NCBI GenBank assembly: GCA_964411985.1
Contig: CAYPNF010000092.1
Location: 1-22,372, forward strand
From: CAYPNF01 sp964411985
GTDB lineage: Bacteria > Verrucomicrobiota > Verrucomicrobiia > Limisphaerales > J093
Direction: 5' to 3'
DNA: 22,372 bases
Shown here: one piece after another, positions 15,378-22,372 of the stretch
Layout of the letters: every line of letters starts with the position of its first letter
Position numbering within the stretch: the stretch's first letter is position 1
Program-made: the position numbers and the translations under genes
Notes under the pieces: model-generated
What the model saw: only the letters and a program-made list of their open reading frames with translations
Told to the model about the DNA's origin: nothing
The model's database searches: none

Positions 15378-17035
15378 AGCCGCTCGAGCCTGAACCACCT
15401 TACGTCTTCCCAGAACCCCGTGTGTTCACTGGAATGATGAATTACCCTGAAGACCCTCCCTATGAGGTATTGGCATTCATATCGCAGTCTGTCTTCGGAA
15501 TCATTTCGGGGCTGACTGGGAAGGGCATCAAGGTCATTCAGGGGTGGCTCGACCGTAACCCCCAGTTCAAGGCCACCTTCGTGGTGATGGTGTATCCCGC
15601 CTGCGCAACCAGCCAGGCGGATTTCGCTCAATTGCGTGATTTGGTCCAACGAGAACCAGATCGCCTTTCCGTCCATGTGCGCCCGCTGGAGCGCGTTACC
15701 GATCGAGCTTCAAATGCCCTTTGCTTCCTGGCTGCTGATAGAACCCCGCACATGGTCGTGGGGCCAACGGAAGACCTAGGCCTGGCACACCCGCAGGAGG
15801 GGCACGTCAATTTCGTGTTCCGAACCGAGCCTGCACTGGTCGAGTCCTTCAAGCGGTACTTTGACTGCATGTGGGCCTATTCGCGAGACATAGCGTACAT
15901 GGGTGCATCCGCAATCCCAGCCCTGGTTCTTCCTGAAGGAAGCGAGGAAGGTGCGAGGTTGTGGCAGGCATACATGGATGAATTCGGAGACGCCACGCTT
16001 CCGGATGAAACAGCCCTTGAAGCTCAGGTGAACCCCGAAACGGGCGCAGTCACCCTCCGTTCCAAGGACGGCGAGGAGTTGACTCCGCCGACAGAGAACG
16101 CGGGTATTGAGAAGCTGGATGAGACGGCGGCTCGCGTGATCCGGCTCTACGAAAAAGGGGCACTCGTCAGCATTGATAAGCTGAGTCGCATTCCCCCTCT
16201 TGATACACCGCTCGACCCAAGCATATTCGGGGATTTGGCAGAAATCCACAGGGGTAACGTCGTCCGAAAAGTCAGCATGCGGGTATCGATCATCGATGAG
16301 AGTGATCTCAAAGGAATTGAAAAATGCCGCAAGGGTCTTCGAGACCTGCTGACCAAATTCACATTTGGTCTCGCGGACAACATGCGGTGGATGCCAAACG
16401 CAGCCCTCAGTCTCTTCGAGACAGAACTGAAGGGGCTCAACGAAGCAGGTCAGAAGCTAATTGCAGACCTGTTGAAAGGCAACGTAGAAGCCTTCATCCA
16501 AGGCAAGCGAGACACCCTGATCGCCGACCTTACCGCAATGTATCAGGAGTTGGGCAGGCCTGGGCCAGTGACCGACGACGTCGTTGACCGAGTCGTCGAA
16601 AGCCTCGCATCAAGATTAGGCAAGGCTCAGACTGCCAACTTCATGCCTGCTCTCTCCTATTCTCGGATTGCCTTTACCCAAACTGAAACAGCATTTGCAT
16701 CGCCATGGGGACAAGCCTTCTCCTTGCTTGAGGACATAGCCGCCTTCCCACGCAAGGCGATCTCAGACAATTTCTTCTTTCGCGGCCTCAAAGTCCCTGA
16801 GGACGCATTAATCGATGCCATGAACGTGGCAGACGATTCCCTGGTTCAGGAAATCAACCAACGCAGAATTAAGGAACGGTGCAAAGCAGAGCTTGACCTA
16901 CTCCTTCGAATCGAGAAGTCACCACAAAAACCACAGGAAAAGTGCGGGTTGGTTTTCCGCCTGCTCGATGGTGATTCGATCAAGACGATTGATGCGCTGC
17001 TCTCGGTTCCAGGCGAGAAGGCTAAGCCGGCATGA
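15374..17035 (+). CDS. Hypothetical protein (553 aa), possible inactive PLD-like N-terminus
   Basis: Its ATG overlaps the helicase stop (ATGA), so the two are translationally coupled. Residues about 30-170 read like a phospholipase D/TnsC-style PLD half: a helix-strand start (LAFISQSVFGIISGLTGKGI), then AADRTPHMVVGPTEDLGLAH and a tail ending FKRYFDCMWAYS, as in helicase-linked PLD domains. No HxK(x)4D motif is present, so it would be catalytically dead. Residues 220-553 are mostly helical, rich in Asp, Glu and Lys, with no motif I know. No signal peptide or membrane segment. It may be a structural partner of the helicase. The PLD assignment is by eye and weak; the gene itself is well supported by coupling and codon bias. 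Confidence 0.75.
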   Translation: MKPLEPEPPYVFPEPRVFTGMMNYPEDPPYEVLAFISQSVFGIISGLTGKGIKVIQGWLDRNPQFKATFVVMVYPACATSQADFAQLRDLVQREPDRLSVHVRPLERVTDRASNALCFLAADRTPHMVVGPTEDLGLAHPQEGHVNFVFRTEPALVESFKRYFDCMWAYSRDIAYMGASAIPALVLPEGSEEGARLWQAYMDEFGDATLPDETALEAQVNPETGAVTLRSKDGEELTPPTENAGIEKLDETAARVIRLYEKGALVSIDKLSRIPPLDTPLDPSIFGDLAEIHRGNVVRKVSMRVSIIDESDLKGIEKCRKGLRDLLTKFTFGLADNMRWMPNAALSLFETELKGLNEAGQKLIADLLKGNVEAFIQGKRDTLIADLTAMYQELGRPGPVTDDVVDRVVESLASRLGKAQTANFMPALSYSRIAFTQTETAFASPWGQAFSLLEDIAAFPRKAISDNFFFRGLKVPEDALIDAMNVADDSLVQEINQRRIKERCKAELDLLLRIEKSPQKPQEKCGLVFRLLDGDSIKTIDALLSVPGEKAKPA

Positions 17036-17117
17036 AGGAAATGAAGAGTGACGTTTCCCCTCTGACAATGGCTATTAGTCAACCTTTGCCATAGCGCTGT
17101 GGGAAGGAATTCGACCA

Positions 17118-18077
17118 ATGACGACCCTGAACCCACCCCACAAGTTCCGAGACCTGCGAGTTCCCAATGGCCATCTGGGGTATCCCGAGCTTTGCGCCCT
17201 GCCGAACGGTGCACTTCTCGTCTCAACCTGGGGAGGGCACTGCCTAGAGGTGAACCCGGATTCTGGCCAAATCATGAGCCAGCCAAGAATAGGAATGCCC
17301 CAGCAGTTCGGTGCATCAAGCCTGAGATCTCCGACCGCAAGCATCGCCCAGCCCATCCTTTGCAGCGCAGCGACCAGGGCAATCTGGACTGAGTTCTGGC
17401 AGCTTGGGGCCACCCAGACATCTCGTATCGAAACAGATGGGGCCGTAAACTCGGTTGCGATCTCGCCTCGTGGGGACCTTCTTGCAGCAGGTCTCGGAAG
17501 TTATCCTCTCGCGTTGAATGATCGCCCGCATGCCGGGATCGAGCTGTTCTCCATCAGCGAGCCCTCTCAATGCCTTGTCCGAAGGTTCCTACCTGGCGTG
17601 GCTGTGGACCGAGTCGTATTTCACCCTACGCGCGACCTGTTGGTGGCGGTCACAGGCGCTCGGAGCCAGGACCGCGGGAACATCATCCTTCTCGATCCAC
17701 ATTCCCTGGGCTTGGTGGACGTTGGTGAGACGGAGTCCTGCAACTGTATCGCTGTGATGATTGACGATTATTCCGGTCTATTGCTGCTCGCGTTCAGACA
17801 TGGAATCCAGGTCCTTCCTCTCGACAGGTTATGGGATGTCGGGTGGCGATGGATCACGGAGGACAAGTTGTTTGGTGCGGCCTATGACATCGAACATGAA
17901 TGGATCTTCCTTTCCAATGGGCAAGTCCTAGGCATCCATGGCAGGGAGGTCACACGTTTGGACCCACTTGAAGAATGCTCTGGGATGGCAGTTCTTCAGG
18001 ATGGTCGTGTGGCGGGAATTAGCCAAAATGGCGTTCTGCGGGTGTGGGAAGTGAACTCTGGAGGCATTTCCACATGA
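17118..18077 (+). CDS. Beta-propeller-like protein (319 aa)
   Basis: GGAAGGA lies nine bases before the ATG, and 82 bp separate it from the previous gene. Blade-like strand repeats recur, for example VNSVAISPRGDLLAAGLGSY (about 109-128), DRVVFHPTRDLLVAVTGA (about 164-181), NIILLDPHSLGLV and GMAVLQDGRVAGISQNGVLRVWEV near the C-terminus. The SP(R/D)G turns and closing VWEV are WD40-like, though the WD dipeptides are mostly missing. No signal peptide. The predicted role is protein-protein scaffolding within the restriction/defence cluster. The length allows about six or seven blades. Confidence 0.7.
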   Translation: MTTLNPPHKFRDLRVPNGHLGYPELCALPNGALLVSTWGGHCLEVNPDSGQIMSQPRIGMPQQFGASSLRSPTASIAQPILCSAATRAIWTEFWQLGATQTSRIETDGAVNSVAISPRGDLLAAGLGSYPLALNDRPHAGIELFSISEPSQCLVRRFLPGVAVDRVVFHPTRDLLVAVTGARSQDRGNIILLDPHSLGLVDVGETESCNCIAVMIDDYSGLLLLAFRHGIQVLPLDRLWDVGWRWITEDKLFGAAYDIEHEWIFLSNGQVLGIHGREVTRLDPLEECSGMAVLQDGRVAGISQNGVLRVWEVNSGGIST

Positions 18078-18144
18078 TCCCGGAGAAGGACCACTCCAAT
18101 GTTTCAGAGTCGGTAGAGGCTCGCTTGCCATCCGGAGCACCCTC

Positions 18145-19848
18145 ATGAGCCTTTTCGAAGACACCAATCCCCGCGCACTCAAGGACCTCCTGGCGGAGAT
18201 TCACAACAGGTCGACCGTCCTACCGGACTTCCAACGCGACTTCGTTTGGGAACCGGGTGCGACCCAGGAGCTGATTGTTTCGATCGCGAGCAACTATCCC
18301 GCCGGGAGTATCCTCCGGGTCCGAGATGCCAAGCGGGTCTTTGCCGCCCGGGAATTCGAAGGCGCTCCGATCCTGAACGGGGCAAAGCACACCTTTCTGG
18401 TGCTTGATGGCCAACAGCGACTAACCTCCCTATACCAAGCCTTCTATGGTGTAGGCGAGCACCGGTACTTCCTGGACCTCCACAAACTCATCGACGGAGC
18501 GGATTTCGAGGAGGCGATCTTTCATGTGCGAGCCTCGACCAAATGGGCAAAGGCCAGAGAGGACTTCGCGCTTCAAGCCAAGGAGTTATTGCTGCCCCTC
18601 TCAGTGCTAAAGGGTGGGGCGGGTGGTTTCCTGCAGTGGCTCATCCAGGTTACCAATCCTCTGCAGACGGATGAGCGCACCCAAATGCTCGATGCGCTGA
18701 CCCGGCTCAATGATCAGTGGATCAAGACCATCGATGGCTACCACTTCCCAGTGGTGACGCTGTCTGAGGAGACCGAGGCCGACGCCCTCTGCACGATCTT
18801 CGAAACCCTTAACCGTACCGGAGTGAAGCTCAGCGTCTTCGAACTCCTGACCGCACGTTTCTGGCCGCAAAACATTAAACTCCGTTCACTCTGGGAAAAG
18901 GCGCTGGCCGACCACCCTGTGATCGCGGACTTCGAGGTGGATCCCTACTATGTTCTGCAAGGAATTTCCCTCGCCAGCCGCAAGGCACCTTCGTGCAAAC
19001 GCAGCGACGTGCTGAACATGGCCCCGTCTGATATCACCGAATGGTGGGACAAAGTCGTGCTGGGGCTCGCCACCGGACTGGAAATCCTCCGGGATGACTG
19101 CAAGGTGATGCTGCCCAAATGGTTACCCTACCAGACCATGCTGCCTCCGCTGGCCGCGGTACTGGCTAAGGCAGGCAGTCCGAAGACCGCGGAGGCAGGC
19201 GCCCAGCGAGAGAAGCTCAAGCGCTGGTTCTGGTGTGCGGTCTTTGGCCAAGTCTACGAGAGTGCGCCAAACAGCAAGTCGGCGAAGGATGTTGCTGAGA
19301 TCGTGCAGTGGCTTGCTGGCGGCGATTTACCGGAATCCGTGGCGTTCTGCCGTTTCGATCCCCGGGCCCTGCGCGACGTGACCCCTCGCCAGCGTGCGAT
19401 CTACCGCGGCACGATCTGCGTGATCCTGGGGGGCAATGCGCGTGATTTCCACACCCAGGCGGTGATCACCGGCAAGCTCATGGCCGAGGAAGGAATCGAC
19501 GACCACCATGTCTTCCCCGCAGCGTACCTGGAACGCAACGGCTTCTCCCATTCACGCATGCGCGACTGTGTGCTCAACCGAACCCTCATCGACCGCACCA
19601 CCAACCAGATGATCAGCGACCGGGCGCCGTCCGATTACCTTGCTGAGATCAAGGGCACGGCAGGGTTCCCCTTCGAGGCGGTACTGAACTCCCATGGCCT
19701 GCCGGCCGGTATGGACTCGCCATTGCTGGGCGATGACTATGAAACCTTTCTGGTAAGGCGGCAGGAGAGGCTGTGGCGGGAAATCCAGCGCGTCACCGGC
19801 GCGATTGTGGCCGCAGACCTCGAGGCAGACGATAAGGACTTGGAATGA
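18145..19848 (+). CDS. DUF262/HNH (GmrSD-like) restriction-type protein
   Basis: A 567-aa protein with GGAG seven bases before its ATG. The N-terminal DUF262 domain shows LPDFQRDFVWEP (26-37), YPAGSILRVRD (51-61), VLDGQQRLTSLY (86-97) with the family's DGQQR motif, and IFETLNRTGVKLS (about 218-230). The C-terminus carries a DUF1524-like HNH nuclease segment: DDHHVFPAAYLERNGF (about 451-466) with paired His, then NRTLIDRTTNQMI and an SDRAPSDYL end (about 478-499). DUF262 hydrolyses nucleotides in GmrSD, a type IV enzyme that cuts modified DNA. It ends within the start of the methyltransferase gene (ATGA, four bases), which ties it to that system. Both active segments look intact. Confidence 0.9.
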   Translation: MSLFEDTNPRALKDLLAEIHNRSTVLPDFQRDFVWEPGATQELIVSIASNYPAGSILRVRDAKRVFAAREFEGAPILNGAKHTFLVLDGQQRLTSLYQAFYGVGEHRYFLDLHKLIDGADFEEAIFHVRASTKWAKAREDFALQAKELLLPLSVLKGGAGGFLQWLIQVTNPLQTDERTQMLDALTRLNDQWIKTIDGYHFPVVTLSEETEADALCTIFETLNRTGVKLSVFELLTARFWPQNIKLRSLWEKALADHPVIADFEVDPYYVLQGISLASRKAPSCKRSDVLNMAPSDITEWWDKVVLGLATGLEILRDDCKVMLPKWLPYQTMLPPLAAVLAKAGSPKTAEAGAQREKLKRWFWCAVFGQVYESAPNSKSAKDVAEIVQWLAGGDLPESVAFCRFDPRALRDVTPRQRAIYRGTICVILGGNARDFHTQAVITGKLMAEEGIDDHHVFPAAYLERNGFSHSRMRDCVLNRTLIDRTTNQMISDRAPSDYLAEIKGTAGFPFEAVLNSHGLPAGMDSPLLGDDYETFLVRRQERLWREIQRVTGAIVAADLEADDKDLE

Positions 19849-22372
19849 AGATCCACAAGAAGCTCATCGAAGTCGCCCTCCCGCTCGAGGCCATCAACAA
19901 GGCTTCGGCGCGGGAGAAGTCAATCCGGCATGGTCACCCGAGCACCCTGCACCTGTGGTGGGCGCGACGACCATTGGCAGCGGCGCGGGCAGTGATCTTC
20001 TCGCAAATGGTGGACGACCCCTCGGCCTATGTGGAGGTGCTTCGAGCGGACCCGAAGCTGCACCGACAGGCGGAGACGGCCCTCAAGGCCCGCCTTAAGC
20101 TGTGGGAGGAGGCTCGGACACTCGCCGAAATAGCCAAGAAAGCTGGACTGCCAGTTGTGGAACCAGGCCCAGCGCCGACCCTCGACGACATGCTGGCCGA
20201 TCAGGAGCGCCAGAGGTTGTTCCGCATCATCGAGGACCTGGTGCTGTGGGAGAACACCACCAACGAGACGGTGCTGCAGGCGGCGCGCGACGAGATCTGG
20301 CAGAGCTGGCGGCGCGCCTGCGCTGAGAACGCCGACCATCCACGGGCTAAGGAATTGTTCGACCGCAAGAAGCTGCCTGCCTTCCACGACCCTTTCGCGG
20401 GCGGTGGGGCGTTACCTTTGGAGGCGCAGCGTCTGGGGCTCGAAAGTTACGCAAGTGACTTGAACCCGGTGGCGGTGCTGATCAACAAAGCGATGATCGA
20501 GATCCCCCCGAAGTTCGCGGGAAAGCCGCCCGTGAATCCCGAAACGGGCATGGAGAAGTCACTCCTTGCGCGAGAGTGGAAGGGCGCGCAGGGCCTTGCC
20601 GAGGACGTCCGCTACTACAGCCGGTGGATGCGCGATGAAGCCGAGAAACTCATCGGCCATCTTTACCCGAAGATCGAGATCACCACTGAGATGGTGAAGG
20701 TTCGACCGGATCTAAAGCAATATACGGGCCGAAAGCTCACCGTGATCGCCTGGCTCTGGGCACGCACGGTGAAGAGCCCGAACCCCGCCTTCTCCCATGT
20801 GGACGTGCCGCTCGCTTCGACCTTCATGCTCTCCACCAAGGCGGGCAAGGAGGCGTACGTCGAGCCGGTCATCGAGGACGGCGGCTACCGTTTCACCGTG
20901 AAGGTGGGGAAGCCGAAGGATGCGGAAGGGGCAAAAAACGGCACTAAACTCGCCCGCGGGGCGAATTTCCAATGCCTGATGTCAGGGACACCGATCACGG
21001 GTGACTACATCAAGGGCGAGGGCATTTCGAGACGCATGGGCACAAAGCTAATGGCAATTGTCGCCGACGGCGATCGCGGGAGGGTCTATCTCTCGCCAAG
21101 CGTGAAACATGAGTCGACGGCACACGAGGCAAAGCCTGAGTGGATGCCAGAGGGGGCGTTTGTCGAGGATGCCCGAGCCTTTACCCCGTGTATTTACGGC
21201 ATCAAGGAGTGGCAGCATCTTTTCACCGACCGTCAACTCGTAGCGCTCACGACCTTCTCTGACCTGGTTGGAAAAGCCCGCGAGCGGGTGAAGCTAGACG
21301 CAATCACCAACCGCAAAAACGACGATATCAAGCCCCTTCACAATGGTGGAATTGGCAATGACGCTTACGCAGACGCGGTAGCCGTGTATCTAGGGCTTGG
21401 AGTTTCTAAGGCAACAGATATGTGCAATGCGCTATGTGCGTGGGGACCGACCGATTGGCGGGTTAGGCATCTGTTTGCGAGACAAGCGATTCCCATGGTT
21501 TGGGATTTTGCAGAGACGTCACCGCTCAATGACTCCGCTGGTGCCGTGTATTTTGGTATTGAATACCTCACTAAGGCACTTGAGCTCTTTGATCCCATTT
21601 CAACAGGGATCGCAGTTCAAGCTGATGCGTCCAGCCAATCTTTAACTACGGGAAAGATAACCTCTACAGATCCTCCGTACTATGACAACGTTCCTTACGC
21701 AGACCTCTCCGATTTCTTTTACGTTTGGTTGCGTCGTTCTCTGAAGCCTGTCTTTCCTGACCTTTTCGCCACGCTCGCCGTTCCAAAGGCGGAGGAATTG
21801 GTTGCTACGCGCTACCGCCATGGTGGTAAGCAGGAAGCGGAGAGCTTCTTTCTCGATGGCATGACACAAGCGATGCACCGCCTATCGGAGCAAGCACACC
21901 CTGCCTTCCCGGTAACCATCTACTACGCATTTAAGCAGGCAGAAAGTGATGTAGGAGAAGGCACGGCCAGCACCGGTTGGGAGACCTTTCTGAATGCCGT
22001 ACTATGTGCCGGATTTACCACAAGCGGAACCTGGCCGATGCGCACGGAACTGAGTAACCGGACTCGCGGCATGGCCTCGAATGCCCTCGCCTCCAGCATC
22101 GTTCTCGTCTGTCGTAAACGCGAAGCCTCCGCGCCGACCGTTACACGTCGGGAATTTGTCACCGCTCTCAAGGGCGAGCTGCCGCATGCGCTCGCTCACC
22201 TCCAACGAGGCAATATCGCACCGGTCGACCTTGCACAGGCTGCCATCGGCCCGGGCATGGCGGTTTTCACCCGCTACGCCAAGGTGCTCGACGCCGAGGG
22301 CAAGCCTCTCAGCGTGCGCGAGGCGCTGGCGCTCATCAACCAGACCCTCGACGAGGCGCTGGCCGAGCAGGA
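19845..22372 (+). CDS. drmMI: DUF1156 adenine-specific DNA methyltransferase (DrmMI-like), 3' end outside window
   Basis: 842 codons are visible and the frame is open at the right edge. The N-terminus is the DUF1156 block: MKIHKKLIEVALPLEAIN, then the HGHPSTLHLWWARRPLAAAR stretch (about 29-48). The SAM-binding motif HDPFAGGGALPLEA starts at 181 and the catalytic DPPY is at 609-612 (TDPPYYDNVPYADLSDFFY). The order fits a COG1743-type N6-adenine methyltransferase, family length roughly 900-1000 aa, so little is missing. The Zn-ribbon between the two motifs has lost Cys (S311, F316, S380; only C377 remains). GC drops to about 45% around 21541-21720. Coupled to the DUF262 gene by ATGA. It would mark host DNA for the system; the gene symbol is tentative. 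Confidence 0.9.
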   Translation, partial: MKIHKKLIEVALPLEAINKASAREKSIRHGHPSTLHLWWARRPLAAARAVIFSQMVDDPSAYVEVLRADPKLHRQAETALKARLKLWEEARTLAEIAKKAGLPVVEPGPAPTLDDMLADQERQRLFRIIEDLVLWENTTNETVLQAARDEIWQSWRRACAENADHPRAKELFDRKKLPAFHDPFAGGGALPLEAQRLGLESYASDLNPVAVLINKAMIEIPPKFAGKPPVNPETGMEKSLLAREWKGAQGLAEDVRYYSRWMRDEAEKLIGHLYPKIEITTEMVKVRPDLKQYTGRKLTVIAWLWARTVKSPNPAFSHVDVPLASTFMLSTKAGKEAYVEPVIEDGGYRFTVKVGKPKDAEGAKNGTKLARGANFQCLMSGTPITGDYIKGEGISRRMGTKLMAIVADGDRGRVYLSPSVKHESTAHEAKPEWMPEGAFVEDARAFTPCIYGIKEWQHLFTDRQLVALTTFSDLVGKARERVKLDAITNRKNDDIKPLHNGGIGNDAYADAVAVYLGLGVSKATDMCNALCAWGPTDWRVRHLFARQAIPMVWDFAETSPLNDSAGAVYFGIEYLTKALELFDPISTGIAVQADASSQSLTTGKITSTDPPYYDNVPYADLSDFFYVWLRRSLKPVFPDLFATLAVPKAEELVATRYRHGGKQEAESFFLDGMTQAMHRLSEQAHPAFPVTIYYAFKQAESDVGEGTASTGWETFLNAVLCAGFTTSGTWPMRTELSNRTRGMASNALASSIVLVCRKREASAPTVTRREFVTALKGELPHALAHLQRGNIAPVDLAQAAIGPGMAVFTRYAKVLDAEGKPLSVREALALINQTLDEALAEQ

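Noticed and set aside
17032..17094. 20-codon frame overlapping the stop of the 553-aa gene by ATGA
   Set aside because: The overlap is suggestive, but the frame is too short and has no other sign of coding.
1..22372. CRISPR arrays, insertion sequences, or a second copy of the tRNA 3' end (attR)
   Set aside because: Reading through the window showed no regularly spaced repeats, no transposase or integrase motifs and no repeat of the tRNA end; the far island boundary must lie outside.

Overview
The window looks like accessory DNA from a high-GC, Gram-negative (diderm) bacterium. The diderm reading rests on a small outer-membrane-type barrel with a signal peptide. The Hsp70-TPR and DUF1156/SNF2 genes would fit a lineage such as Acidobacteriota (Holophagae), but that placement is a weak guess. 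The left edge is the 3' part of a tRNA-Glu gene (anticodon UUC) and its terminator. A minus-strand mobile-element-like cluster follows, so this is probably one end of an island sitting beside a tRNA. No integrase is visible, and no second copy of the tRNA 3' end, so the boundaries stay inferred.

Layout: (1) Positions 297-4036, minus strand, hold an excisionase-like HTH protein, a divergent MobF/TrwC-like relaxase candidate, two poorly known genes that overlap it in an unusual nested arrangement, and a DUF429 protein. A perfect 12-bp inverted repeat lies just upstream of the relaxase-like gene. (2) Positions 4100-4480 are an AT-rich regulatory gap, followed by a plus-strand WYL-type regulator (4481-5512). 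(3) Positions 5542-10568, minus strand, form a tightly coupled three-gene operon: an Hsp70/DnaK-like ATPase with C-terminal TPRs, a compact SF1 (UvrD-like) helicase and a beta-propeller protein. It meets the WYL gene tail to tail. I do not recognise this trio as a named system. (4) Positions 10569-10722 are a divergent promoter region with three near-identical palindromes, followed by a plus-strand outer-membrane barrel gene and a possible small membrane protein. (5) From 11781 to the right edge, plus strand, runs a restriction/defence-type cluster: a SNF2 helicase with a DUF3883 C-terminus (DrmD-like), a 553-aa protein with a possible inactive PLD-like N-terminus, a second beta-propeller protein, a DUF262/HNH (GmrSD-like) protein, and a DUF1156 adenine methyltransferase (DrmMI-like) cut by the window end.

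How they may work together: region 5 resembles the drmD-drmMI part of class 1 DISARM, or the related DUF1156-DUF499 systems, with three extra genes between helicase and methyltransferase. The downstream genes that would decide between these are outside the window. Region 3 is the best candidate for an undescribed module: a chaperone-type ATPase, a helicase and a propeller scaffold, with a WYL regulator next door and operator-like palindromes at its promoter. Beta-propeller proteins occur in both modules. All defence roles are inferred from family and context; nothing in the sequence alone proves them.
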